Source: Winogradskyella immobilis (lineage in GTDB: Bacteria > Bacteroidota > Bacteroidia > Flavobacteriales > Flavobacteriaceae). Taken from it: a DNA stretch of 53,300 nucleotides. Under the pieces are notes generated by a model. That model saw only the letters and a list, made by a program, of their open reading frames with translations, did not search any database and had not been told where the DNA came from. How positions within the stretch are numbered: the stretch's first letter is position 1; each line of letters starts with the position of its first letter. A program made the translations under genes and the position numbers. Location of the stretch: NCBI RefSeq assembly GCF_021887715.1, contig NZ_JAIQXX010000017.1:1-53300 (forward strand), given 5' to 3'. Shown here piece after piece: positions 15,530 to 24,095 of this stretch.

Positions 15530-17104
15530 CTAAATATAATACTCATTCACTAATTCAATAACACTTTCAACAGTTGGTACTTTAGCAATACGTACATCTT
15601 CAAAATGCTTTTGAGCTACTTTTGCTGTGGTTTCACCAATACAAAAAGCGATACCATTGGCTTTGTTTTGTTTTAAAAAACTTTCAACCGTAGATGGACT
15701 GTAAAACATTACACCATCTAAACTATTTTCAACTTTATCAGCATCAAACTTAGTTTGGTATGCTTCTATTTCATTGACTTTTATATGATTTTCAGCTAAT
15801 GTATTTGGTAAATCATCTAATCGTAAATCACTACAGAAGTAAGTCACTTCAGTACCTTCAATATAATCCACTAAATAGTCAGCAAGTTTTTTAGCATTAG
15901 GCTCTGTATGCGTTACTTTACCGATACGTTTTTCAACCATTCGTTTTGTACGTCGGCCTACACAGTATATGTTTTTAAACTGCAATTCTTCAGGCGAAAA
16001 GTTAGTTAGTAAGGCTTCTACAGCATTTTTACTAGTGATAATTACATTTTTAATTTCAGCTTTAATAGTATGTTTTGAAATACGGTTTAAGCTAATCTTT
16101 ATGGCATCATTACTTTCTGCAACAACGGTATTATGAAATAAGGCGGATTGACCTTCTGTTAGTTTTTTAGTAGAATAGATATTGGTCGCTTTGTCTCCTT
16201 GTTTTATTTGGTCCATAAGCGTTTTTCCACCTTTTCCTATAATATAATCAGCACAGAATTCTGCGATATCATCCTTTTTATTTAAGGGAGCAACTTTAGA
16301 AACTTCAATTTTTTTAGTGCCATCTTTACTTAGTAGGATGCCTTTAAAATTAATTTCTTCATTTTTAATATATGCCAAAGCTCCAATCGGAGCTGTGCAA
16401 CCTCCTTCTAAACGATTTAAAAATTCACGTTCTATACGGGTACAGATGTCTGTTTCTTCATGATTAAGTTCAGCACAAATTGCTCTAATTTCTTCATCAG
16501 CTTCAAGTGCAGTAATCATAATAGCTCCTTGTGCAGGTGCAGGAATCATCCAACCGAGATTAATTGAGTTTTCAGGAGTTAAATTTAAACGTCCAATACC
16601 AGCGCCAGCAAAAATGGCAGCATTCCAATCGTTATCTTCAAGCTTTTGTAACCGTGAGTTTACATTACCTCGTATACCAACTACAGTATGCGTAGGATAG
16701 CGATTTAACCATTGTGCACGTCGACGTAAGCTTCCTGTTGCAATTACAGCATCTCTGGCAGAAAGAAACTCCTCATTATGTTTAAAAACCAAAGTATCAT
16801 TAACGTTGCCACGTTTAAGTACTGCAGTTTGTACAATGCCTTTTGGTAAAACTGTAGGAACATCTTTTAGTGAGTGTACAGCGATATCAATATCTTCATT
16901 AAGCATAGCAATATCCAAAGTTTTAGTAAAAATACCAGTAATACCAAGCTCATATAAAGGTTTGTTTAATACAAGATCTCCAGTGGATTTTACAGGAACT
17001 AAAACGGTTTTATGCCCTAAATGTTCTAGTTGTGATTGTACGGTTTTTGCTTGCCATAGAGCCAATTGGCTATCGCGAGTACCAATGCGAATAATTTTAG
17101 ACAT
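15530..17104 (-). CDS. hemCD: Fused hydroxymethylbilane synthase and uroporphyrinogen-III synthase
   Basis: Residues 1-~300 are HemC: RIGTRDSQLALWQA, the catalytic Asp81 in HSLKDVPT, GSLRRRAQWL, IRGNVNSRL and the dipyrromethane-binding Cys236 in LEGGCTAPIGA. Residues ~340-524 are HemD: NVIITSKNAVEAL, IYCVGRRTKRMVE, YFCSDLRLDDLP, YQTKFDADKV, VMFYSPSTVESFL and FCIGETTAKVA. The product thus turns porphobilinogen into uroporphyrinogen III in one polypeptide, which would help channel the unstable hydroxymethylbilane. The gene start overlaps the hemA end by 8 bp, indicating translational coupling. No frameshift or damage is seen. Confidence 0.95.
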   Translation of the reverse strand: MSKIIRIGTRDSQLALWQAKTVQSQLEHLGHKTVLVPVKSTGDLVLNKPLYELGITGIFTKTLDIAMLNEDIDIAVHSLKDVPTVLPKGIVQTAVLKRGNVNDTLVFKHNEEFLSARDAVIATGSLRRRAQWLNRYPTHTVVGIRGNVNSRLQKLEDNDWNAAIFAGAGIGRLNLTPENSINLGWMIPAPAQGAIMITALEADEEIRAICAELNHEETDICTRIEREFLNRLEGGCTAPIGALAYIKNEEINFKGILLSKDGTKKIEVSKVAPLNKKDDIAEFCADYIIGKGGKTLMDQIKQGDKATNIYSTKKLTEGQSALFHNTVVAESNDAIKISLNRISKHTIKAEIKNVIITSKNAVEALLTNFSPEELQFKNIYCVGRRTKRMVEKRIGKVTHTEPNAKKLADYLVDYIEGTEVTYFCSDLRLDDLPNTLAENHIKVNEIEAYQTKFDADKVENSLDGVMFYSPSTVESFLKQNKANGIAFCIGETTAKVAQKHFEDVRIAKVPTVESVIELVNEYYI

Positions 17105-18365
17105 TGTTGGTTGTTTCTAACTGAAATATTTTTTTGATGAGCTCTATGCTCTCATCTGAAGTATTGCCATCTTCTCTTAAATGATGTGCAAAATGATTGG
17201 TGATTTTCTGAATGATATTATTGCTAATTAACTCAGCTTGTTCTTCGTTAAAATCTGTGATTTTTTTGCGCTGCGTATTTAATTCAGAGTTTTTTATATG
17301 CGTAAGCTTATGTTTTATAGCTTGTACAGTAGGTACAAATTTCAAAGTCGCTAACCATGTATTAAACTCAGACATAACATCAGAGATAATAGCTTCAGCT
17401 TCTGGGATGTATGTTTTGCGTTTTTCTAAAGTATTGTCGGTAATTTTAGCTAAATCATCTAAATGCACTAGAGTTACATTATCTAATGTTTTTACATCTT
17501 CATTTACATTTTTAGGAATCGATAAATCTAGAATCAATAATGCTTTTTTAGATTGTAAAATCGATTTAGAAATGGTGGGATTCTCAGCACCTGTAGCAAC
17601 AATCAGAATATCAGTATTAATAATTTCTGTTTCTAAATCTTGGTAATCTTTAACGATTAAATTAAACTTACCCGCAATGGCTTCAGCTTTATCTTTAGTT
17701 CTATTTATTAATGTAATATGAGAATTTTTAGTATGTTTTACTAAGTTTTCACAAGTGTTTCTTCCTATTTTGCCAGTACCAAAAAGTAAAATATTTTTTT
17801 CTGAAATGTTCAGAACCGTATTCATAATATATTGAACAGAAGCAAAGGATACAGAAGTAGCACCAGAAGACAATTCGGTTTCTGTTTTAATACGTTTACT
17901 CGCTTGGATTACAGAATTTACTAAACGTTCTAAATACGAGTTTAGCAAACCTTCTTTTTTAGCTTGTTTAGCTCCATGTTTTAGTTGACCTATGATTTCA
18001 AAATCTCCGAGTATTTGACTATCTAAACCAGAACCTACTCTAAACATATGCGAAATAGCATCTTTATTTTTGTAGATATAAGCAACCTCTTGGAAGGCTT
18101 CAACAGTACCTTTTGTGTTTTCGCACAAGAGATGAATTAATTGATATGGATGCTCTGCAAATCCATACAATTCAGTACGGTTACATGTAGAAACTACTAA
18201 AACACTCTCAATACCATTATTTTTTGCTTGAGATAACAAGTTAAGTTTTGCTGTCTCACTCAAACTAAAATGACCACGCACTTCAGCATCTGCTTTTTTA
18301 TAGCTGAGACCTATAGCATAGAAGTATGTGCGCTTTTGTTGTTGCATTTTTCGTTTATCTATCAA
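17097..18365 (-). CDS. hemA: Glutamyl-tRNA reductase
   Basis: HemA reduces glutamyl-tRNA to glutamate-1-semialdehyde, the committed step of the C5 heme pathway. The 422-residue protein shows the catalytic Cys61 in VSTCNRTELYGF, GLDSQILGDFEIIGQ, the NADPH-binding loop LFGTGKIGRNTCENL and the C-terminal dimerisation region. A start at Met7 is also possible. It is the first gene of the minus-strand heme operon, with a -7 box TATTTTTG 15 bp upstream (18380-18387). It is divergent from an AraC-type regulator that could control it. Confidence 0.97.
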   Translation of the reverse strand: MIDKRKMQQQKRTYFYAIGLSYKKADAEVRGHFSLSETAKLNLLSQAKNNGIESVLVVSTCNRTELYGFAEHPYQLIHLLCENTKGTVEAFQEVAYIYKNKDAISHMFRVGSGLDSQILGDFEIIGQLKHGAKQAKKEGLLNSYLERLVNSVIQASKRIKTETELSSGATSVSFASVQYIMNTVLNISEKNILLFGTGKIGRNTCENLVKHTKNSHITLINRTKDKAEAIAGKFNLIVKDYQDLETEIINTDILIVATGAENPTISKSILQSKKALLILDLSIPKNVNEDVKTLDNVTLVHLDDLAKITDNTLEKRKTYIPEAEAIISDVMSEFNTWLATLKFVPTVQAIKHKLTHIKNSELNTQRKKITDFNEEQAELISNNIIQKITNHFAHHLREDGNTSDESIELIKKIFQLETTNNV

Positions 18366-18379
18366 TAGAATTAACCACG

Positions 18380-18387
18380 CAAAAATA
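18380..18387 (-). promoter_or_regulatory. -7 box TATTTTTG of the heme operon
   Basis: An exact TAnnTTTG on the minus strand (plus-strand CAAAAATA), 14 bp before the hemA start, in the 180-bp divergent gap shared with the AraC gene. Confidence 0.55.
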
Positions 18388-18481
18388 ATTTTGTTATTCA
18401 GATAAAAATAACGCTTAAAGAACTTTTAGTGTCGTTTGTGGTTTTTTAAGTTTCTTTTTTAATAGAATACAATAAATCTTA

Positions 18482-18489
18482 TATTTTTG
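18482..18489 (+). promoter_or_regulatory. -7 box TATTTTTG of the AraC-type gene
   Basis: An exact TAnnTTTG on the plus strand, about 57 bp upstream of the chosen ATG at 18547. The divergent gap also contains GTTAAC at 18494-18499. Confidence 0.5.
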
Positions 18490-18546
18490 TAGTGTTAACA
18501 AGGGTTTTTCTAATTTTTGTTTAGAACGAATCTAAATAACATCAAT

Positions 18547-19446
18547 ATGAAATCTGAAAGTATTGTTAAAAAAAGTATCGCTACAAGTGCTTTTAATGAA
18601 ACCTATATTGAAGAAGGCTTTTTTGTATTAGCATATAAAAACGAAACAGAAGCTGTTGAAATTTTAGAACGCGCTATTGATAATAGTTATATTCAATTTC
18701 ATTTTTGCACTAAAGGCAAAGCTGTATTTGTGTTTAATGAAGGACGATATCGTTTAGATATTAAAGCAGATACATCGTTACTATTATATAATCCTGAGCG
18801 TGACTTGCCGATTCATTTAGAAACAGAACCAAACTCATATTTAGTATCGTTAGTCATTTCAATTAAAAAATTTCATGGATTATTTTCTGAAGATGCTAAT
18901 TATGTAACATTCTTAACCGATGACAACAGAAATAAAAAGTATTATAAAGATGGAAAAATTTCTCCATCAATGGCGATAGTTTTAAATCAATTATTGAGTT
19001 TTAGTTTAAACATCTCAATTAAACAGCTTTATTTTAAAGGTAAAGCTTACGAACTATTAAGCCTCTTTTTTAATAGAAGTGAAGATGCCGATATAGAGCA
19101 ATGTCCATTTCTTGTAGATGAGGTTAATGTAGCCAAACTTAAAAGAGCAAAAGATATTATTACTGCGCAAATGGCAGAGCCACCAAGCTTACAAGAGTTG
19201 GCAGATACTATAGGTTTAAGTCTAAAGAAATTAAAGGAAGGTTTTAAACAAATCTATGGCGATACGGTTTATAGCTTTTTGTTCGATTATAAAATGGAAG
19301 TCGCACGCAAACTTTTAGAGTCGGGCACTTATAATGTTAATGAGGTAGGCTTAAAAGTAGGTTATAGTACAGCAAGTCATTTTATTGCAGCATTTAAAAA
19401 GAAATATGGAACTACTCCTAAGAAGTATGTTTTAGGGGTGAGTTGA
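18547..19446 (+). CDS. AraC/XylS-family transcriptional regulator divergent from hemA
   Basis: The C-terminal ~100 residues hold two helix-turn-helix motifs (PSLQELADTIGLSLKKLKEGF and YNVNEVGLKVGYSTASHFIAAF, then KKYGTTPKKYV), the AraC signature. The N-terminal ~190 residues form a ligand-sensing domain not assigned to a known ligand. A TTG at 18517 would add ten residues, but the ATG at 18547 (MKSESIVKK) is preferred. The gene is divergent from hemA across a short gap, so it is a good candidate regulator of the heme operon; this rests on position only. It ends 8 bp from the convergent barrel gene. Confidence 0.9.
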   Translation: MKSESIVKKSIATSAFNETYIEEGFFVLAYKNETEAVEILERAIDNSYIQFHFCTKGKAVFVFNEGRYRLDIKADTSLLLYNPERDLPIHLETEPNSYLVSLVISIKKFHGLFSEDANYVTFLTDDNRNKKYYKDGKISPSMAIVLNQLLSFSLNISIKQLYFKGKAYELLSLFFNRSEDADIEQCPFLVDEVNVAKLKRAKDIITAQMAEPPSLQELADTIGLSLKKLKEGFKQIYGDTVYSFLFDYKMEVARKLLESGTYNVNEVGLKVGYSTASHFIAAFKKKYGTTPKKYVLGVS

Positions 19447-19454
19447 GTAAGAGA

Positions 19455-22085
19455 TTATAAAGAGAAACTAATCTTAAATAATACTTGACTTGGTCTTAAC
19501 CTAAAATTAGTTTCTAGATAACGAAAATTGTTGATTGTTATCGTTCTATAATTTTCGGTGTTAAAAATATTGTTCCATTGCAATTCAAAATCAATATTTT
19601 TCTTACTCCAAGTGAAACGGTAAACCAAGTCCGCAAAAAAGTTTTCTGTATTTTCTGAGAATAAATCATTTTTAATATACTCCGTTTTTAATCCTAAGAA
19701 TTGATTGTCCTTTGGATAAATATTAATATTGAATTTATGAAATTGTTGCGTTATAGTCTGGTTTTCTTGGCCTTGAATTTCATTATTTGAAAATTGAAAA
19801 GTAGATTCTAATTCTGTATTTAGCCAATCATTTATATCAACATCTACTTTACCATTTAAACTCCAGTTTTCATTTGTAATATCAGTAATTTCACTATTTA
19901 TTATTTGTTCTAAATCTTGTAGGCTATAATTAGCACTTAGTGTAAGGTTGGTATTAAAGTCACTAAAATATTTACTTACTCTTGTTGAAATGCTATGTCT
20001 GAAACGTTTATTGTCTTGTTCAATAGCTTGTAATTCTGTTGCTCCATTGTCTAAGATTTGATTATTATATAATAAATTATTATCAGTTGTTGTATTGTTG
20101 TAAATTAAATTAAAAAAAAGTGCATTAACAGGATTTCTATAGCTAATAGAACCCGAGTAACTAAAATTTTGCAGTTGTGGTAATGGTGCGTCTATACGCC
20201 GTATATTTCTGTAATTTAGGAGAATATAGTTATAATATACCTGGTTGATAGTGCCAAATTGATTGTTTAGGTTTGCACTTCCTCTTATGCTCCAAAATGA
20301 ATTTAAATCATAATTGATCGAAACGCGTGGCTCAAAAGTAACACGGTTTAAATTTTGACGTTCTTGTAAAGGCGCATCTTCTAATTGGTAATTATGTAGA
20401 TTGATTGGTGTTGTTAATTCTAATCGCCATTTTTCTTTTTTGTATTGTGTTTTCAAGTTAACATATAATTTAGATCGTGTCCAATCTAAATTATTTTCAA
20501 GATTTAAAGTTTCGTTAGTGTTTGGTGTAAAAATAGTACTCTGTAAATCTTGTTTTTCAAACTGAAAACCAATCTTTGGACTAAAACTAAATTGTTTCCA
20601 CCCTTTTGTAAATCCTAATGTGTTATTGGTGTAAAACGTATTCAGTTCAATATCTTGTGTTACTTCATCAAAAGGATTTCCATTGTTTAGTATAGCGTTA
20701 AACTGACCTGGATTAACAGTTAAAGACTGCGGTGTTTTACTATAGCCAATGTAAGATTTTAAAGTAGCAATTTGTTTCCCTAATGGGAACAAGGTTTTTA
20801 AATCGTTAGATAGCTTAAAATACCGATTATTTAAGTTTTGATTTACAGTATTAGTATTTAATTGAATATTACCTCTTTGACTGTCCCAAAACCCTTGAAA
20901 TTTCAAGCTGTTTTTAAAGAATTTTTTCTTTGTGTTTTTTTGAAGTGTTAAGTTGGTTTCTAAAGTGTTTATATAAAACTGATTGTTGTTATTTTCAAAT
21001 AATGCAATAGTATCATTTGCAGTAAAAAACTGCGTATTGGTAGAGCCACTTTGCTGTTGATAATCATTGATGTAAGATGCATTTAAACGCAGTTCGTAAT
21101 CGTTTTTTAGGGTTTGCAAATAATTGGTTGTAATTAAATGAATGTTATTGTCTAACCAGCGTTGTTCTGCAAAATTAGGCACGTTCAATTTCTGTATGGC
21201 TAGCCAATCTTGTTTTTGGTCATTGCGCTCAAACCGATCTATAAAATCTTCAAAAGTCAATGTTTTGAGTTGAGATGCTACGTTATTACCGGTGTTATTG
21301 GCTTGATATGAATTAAGCATTTGCTTTTTCTTTGACAATAATATTGGGGTTATGTTAGCGTCCCAAAGTAATGGTGAAAACCCTGAGCCTAATTTTGCTT
21401 GGCCCGTAAAAGTGAAACTATTTTTAAGTTTTATATTTAGCGCAGCTTGGTCAGAAAATACTAAACTGTCTAAAAGTTTAATGGGTTGGTGATTTTCTAA
21501 AACCTGTATTTTGGAAACTTCTTTGTGTGGTAAATTATTATTAGCAAGGTTATATTTACCTTCAAGTAAATCTAAACCTTCAATGTAATATTTATTAATG
21601 GGTTTGCCTTGATAAAATATTTTACCATCACTTAAAACTTCAATTCCTGGGATGTTTTTTAAAACATCTGCAATGGTTCTGTCTTGTTGTTTGGTAAATG
21701 CACTAACGGAATAATTAATGGTATCACCTTTGCGCGTAATTGGGGTAGATTTTACAAGAACCTCTTTTAACTTGGTTATTTCTTCTTCTAAAACAAAATT
21801 TATGGTTTGGGTTTTGTTGTCAATGGTTTTAACAACTGTTTTATAACCCATAGACCTTATGTTGAGTTGTATTTTTTTAAGTTGACTACTTAATGAAATT
21901 GAGAAAAACCCTTTATCATCAGTAATATCATAACTTATAATATTATCGGTGTTTAATTCGGTTAGTGTTATACTTGCCGCAGAGATAGGTTGATCTAGCT
22001 GTGTTTTTAAGCTACCACTAATTGTAGCTTGAGAAAAACCCAGTGAAATAAAACAAAAACAACCTAGAAGCAGGAATAATTTCAT
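19455..22085 (-). CDS. TonB-dependent-receptor-like outer membrane protein with carboxypeptidase-regulatory N-domain
   Basis: The 876-residue protein has a signal peptide (ends SLGFSQ), an N-terminal beta-sandwich of the CarboxypepD_reg-like type (ATISGSLKTQLDQPISAAS, about residues 20-105), a plug-like region (ADVLKNIPGIEVLSDGKIFY) and a large beta-barrel ending in aromatic residues (VLFKISFSL). It resembles SusC/TonB receptors but is of the type that accompanies GLPGLI proteins. It probably imports or processes a macromolecular substrate. Its start overlaps the GLPGLI-2 stop by 4 bp (ATGA), so the three genes form a tight operon. The ligand is unknown; nearness to the heme genes does not prove heme uptake. 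Confidence 0.85.
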   Translation of the reverse strand: MKLFLLLGCFCFISLGFSQATISGSLKTQLDQPISAASITLTELNTDNIISYDITDDKGFFSISLSSQLKKIQLNIRSMGYKTVVKTIDNKTQTINFVLEEEITKLKEVLVKSTPITRKGDTINYSVSAFTKQQDRTIADVLKNIPGIEVLSDGKIFYQGKPINKYYIEGLDLLEGKYNLANNNLPHKEVSKIQVLENHQPIKLLDSLVFSDQAALNIKLKNSFTFTGQAKLGSGFSPLLWDANITPILLSKKKQMLNSYQANNTGNNVASQLKTLTFEDFIDRFERNDQKQDWLAIQKLNVPNFAEQRWLDNNIHLITTNYLQTLKNDYELRLNASYINDYQQQSGSTNTQFFTANDTIALFENNNNQFYINTLETNLTLQKNTKKKFFKNSLKFQGFWDSQRGNIQLNTNTVNQNLNNRYFKLSNDLKTLFPLGKQIATLKSYIGYSKTPQSLTVNPGQFNAILNNGNPFDEVTQDIELNTFYTNNTLGFTKGWKQFSFSPKIGFQFEKQDLQSTIFTPNTNETLNLENNLDWTRSKLYVNLKTQYKKEKWRLELTTPINLHNYQLEDAPLQERQNLNRVTFEPRVSINYDLNSFWSIRGSANLNNQFGTINQVYYNYILLNYRNIRRIDAPLPQLQNFSYSGSISYRNPVNALFFNLIYNNTTTDNNLLYNNQILDNGATELQAIEQDNKRFRHSISTRVSKYFSDFNTNLTLSANYSLQDLEQIINSEITDITNENWSLNGKVDVDINDWLNTELESTFQFSNNEIQGQENQTITQQFHKFNINIYPKDNQFLGLKTEYIKNDLFSENTENFFADLVYRFTWSKKNIDFELQWNNIFNTENYRTITINNFRYLETNFRLRPSQVLFKISFSL

Positions 22086-22894
22086 TCATCATTTTCTTTT
22101 AATTCTATTACATTTTTATTTTTCGATAGCTCTCGATACTCTTTAATAAATGCTTTTTTTTGGCGCTTGTTGAAACCCACACTTCCTCCTTTCTGTTCAA
22201 AACTTTTAAATGGGTTTTCAATGTATTTTTGTAATGTTTCCTTGTACGTGTTTTTACTTACATTAATAAAGTTTTTAGAATTAAATGTTAAGGTATTACC
22301 TTTTGGTAAAGACTCAATGCCTTTAATTAAAAAGTGATACTCTTTTTTATCATCATAGATTTCAAGAATTAAACCTGGTAATCCAGAGAATTTGTATGGT
22401 CCGCTATTTATAGGAATCTCACTAGTATACCAAGCCGTATAATTTCTACCTTGGTAATGCGTTATTGCTTTCCTGCAATTATATCCTAAAATTGACTTAG
22501 TGGCTTGATGGTTAGTCCAATTGAATTTTATAACTTCTTCGTATAGAAATTTATCGGTAGCTATTTTTTCCTGAAACCATATTTTATCAGTGCTTAATTC
22601 GTTTATAACAAAAAACAGAAACTTAGTTTGAGGTAAGCTGCTCATAAACCTATTAAAGCCTAATTTTTTTTTAGCATTCATTAATGAATCTAGATTAAAT
22701 TTACCTTGACTCATAAATTTAGAATAGTTTTTAGAAACGAATAAGAACATGTTTTCATTTTGCCGTTCTTCTGAGTTTTTTAATGCTTTAAATTCTAAAT
22801 TGTATGTTATTTTATAATCTAAAGGCTCATTAATTTGAGAATGGCCTAGTGAAATAAAACAAAAAATATACCCTGTAAGCAAAAATAGTCTCAT
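22082..22894 (-). CDS. GLPGLI-family secreted protein, copy 2
   Basis: The 270-residue protein contains the family signature FSGLPGLILEIYD and the conserved CRKA-THYQGR-YTAWYTSEIPI-GPYKF region. Its signal peptide (MRLFLLTGYIFCFISLGHSQ) resembles that of the downstream barrel (MKLFLLLGCFCFISLGFSQ), whereas the mature part (from INEPLDYKITY) is nearly identical to GLPGLI copy 1. It overlaps copy 1 and the barrel gene by 4 bp each. Family function is unknown, but members associate with TonB-dependent barrels in Bacteroidota. Differences from copy 1 include an insert near residues 70-85 (KKLGFNRFMSSLPQ). Confidence 0.88.
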   Translation of the reverse strand: MRLFLLTGYIFCFISLGHSQINEPLDYKITYNLEFKALKNSEERQNENMFLFVSKNYSKFMSQGKFNLDSLMNAKKKLGFNRFMSSLPQTKFLFFVINELSTDKIWFQEKIATDKFLYEEVIKFNWTNHQATKSILGYNCRKAITHYQGRNYTAWYTSEIPINSGPYKFSGLPGLILEIYDDKKEYHFLIKGIESLPKGNTLTFNSKNFINVSKNTYKETLQKYIENPFKSFEQKGGSVGFNKRQKKAFIKEYRELSKNKNVIELKENDE

Positions 22895-23688
22895 TCTTTA
22901 CTTTCTTTTAATTCTATTACATTTTTATTTTTCCTTTCCTCTTGACCTCTTTTAATAAATGCTTTTTTTTGGCGCTCGTCTAAATGCACAATCATTCCAT
23001 ACTGTTCAGCAATTCTAAATGGGTTTTTATTAAATTTTTGTAATGTTTCTTTATACGTATTTTTACTTACATTAATAAAGTTTTTAGTATTGAATGTTAA
23101 GGTAGTACCTTTTGGTAAAGACTCAATACCTTTAATTAAAAAGTGATACTCTTTATAATCATCATAGATTTCAAGAATTAAACCTGGTAATCCAGAGAAT
23201 TTGTATGGCCCGCTATTTATAGGAATCTCACTAGTATACCAAGCCGTATAATTTCTGCCTTGGTAATGCGTTGTTGCTTTTCTACAAGTATACCCTAAAA
23301 TTGATTTAGTGGCTTGATGGTTAACCCAATCTAATTTTATAGCCTCTTGGTATAAAAGTTTGTCTCTAAATACATCTTTCTGAAACCATATTTTATCCGT
23401 GCTTAATTCGTTTATAACAAAAAACATAAACTTTGAAGGAAGTGTAGTTCTAGGTTTAGCTTGGCTTAATGAATCTACGTTAAATCTACCTTCACTAATA
23501 AATTTAGAATAGTTTTTAGAAACGAATAGGAACATGTTTTCATTTTGCCGTTCTTCAGAGTTTTTTAATGCTTTAAAATCTAAATGGTATGTTATTTTAT
23601 AATCTAAAGGCTCATTAATTTGAGAAAAGGATGTTGAAGAAACAACTAAAAATAAAAAAGCAATTTTTATTAACCTTGATACTTGCAT
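22891..23688 (-). CDS. GLPGLI-family secreted protein, copy 1
   Basis: The 265-residue protein has signal peptide MQVSRLIKIAFLFLVVSSTS, then SQINEPLDYKITYHLDFKAL and the signature FSGLPGLILEIYD. It ends VIELKESKE; copy 2 ends VIELKENDE. The sequence is long identical in blocks with copy 2, even in DNA, indicating a recent tandem duplication. It is the first gene of the three-gene operon and sits downstream of an inverted repeat (23704-23736). Confidence 0.88.
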   Translation of the reverse strand: MQVSRLIKIAFLFLVVSSTSFSQINEPLDYKITYHLDFKALKNSEERQNENMFLFVSKNYSKFISEGRFNVDSLSQAKPRTTLPSKFMFFVINELSTDKIWFQKDVFRDKLLYQEAIKLDWVNHQATKSILGYTCRKATTHYQGRNYTAWYTSEIPINSGPYKFSGLPGLILEIYDDYKEYHFLIKGIESLPKGTTLTFNTKNFINVSKNTYKETLQKFNKNPFRIAEQYGMIVHLDERQKKAFIKRGQEERKNKNVIELKESKE

Positions 23689-23703
23689 AGTGTTACATAT
23701 TTT

Positions 23704-23736
23704 AAACCCTAAAAAAGTATAATCTCTTTAGGGTTT
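23704..23736. terminator. Inverted repeat before the GLPGLI operon, likely terminator
   Basis: AAACCCTAAA and TTTAGGGTTT form a perfect 10-bp stem around a 13-nt loop. It lies between the gene remnant ending at 23750 and the GLPGLI-1 start at 23688, so it may end the upstream transcript. It lacks a strong T-run on the minus strand, so an operator role is an alternative. Confidence 0.5.
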
Positions 23737-23749
23737 GTTAAGTTATATA

Positions 23750-23801
23750 TTAGCCTCCTATTTCTTCTCCGCCACCACCGCGAGGTCCACACCAATCATT
23801 T
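23750..23801 (-). pseudogene. Short Gly-rich coding remnant
   Basis: A minus-strand frame with no start codon reads NDWCGPRGGGGEEIGG and then stops. A preceding frame starting at an ATG ~40 bp upstream (MCSTIFFLNAVIK) would join it only with a -1 shift at a run of four A. It may be the 3' end of a decayed gene, a programmed-frameshift peptide or chance. The Gly/Glu run recalls the linker of the nearby lipoprotein at 24725-25852. Confidence 0.25.
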
Positions 23802-23885
23802 TATTACAGCGTTTAAGAAAAATATGGTACTACACATAAAAAGTATATTTTGAAGGTAAGTTAAAAGTGATATGATAATTAATAA

Positions 23886-24095
23886 TTATTTTTTAACCTT
23901 TTTTAAAAACCTCCCCAAAAAATTTAATCCAATAATTGATAATGTTATAACTAAAAAAAATAAACTAATTAGATCAAAGCCAAACAAATAATAATCATAA
24001 TATAAATTTATGGTAAATAATTTATTTGGAAACATTAACCAAAGACTAACTAATATTAGGTTAGCTAATAACAAGAAAAAAGATTTTTTTTTCAT
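23886..24095 (-). CDS. Small two-span membrane protein, unknown
   Basis: The 69-residue protein has two hydrophobic segments (about residues 5-21 and 33-61) and a basic tail (GRFLKKVKK). Its start overlaps the stop of the 201-residue gene upstream by 4 bp (ATGA), so the two are translationally coupled. No family was recognised. The region is strongly AT-rich compared with the heme cluster. An immunity-like or accessory role in the lipoprotein gene set is possible but unproven. Confidence 0.6.
   Translation of the reverse strand: MKKKSFFLLLANLILVSLWLMFPNKLFTINLYYDYYLFGFDLISLFFLVITLSIIGLNFLGRFLKKVKK

Noticed and set aside
18517..18546. TTG start for the AraC-type protein
   Set aside because: The ATG at 18547 gives a typical N-terminus and TTG starts are rare here.
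19455..23688. Heme uptake receptor operon
   Set aside because: The barrel and GLPGLI proteins show no heme-binding motif; closeness to heme biosynthesis genes is not evidence of heme import.
23750..23850. RiPP-like precursor peptide (MCSTIFFLNAVIK plus NDWCGPRGGGGEEIGG)
   Set aside because: It needs a -1 frameshift at a short A-run and no modification enzyme gene is adjacent; kept only as a low-confidence remnant.
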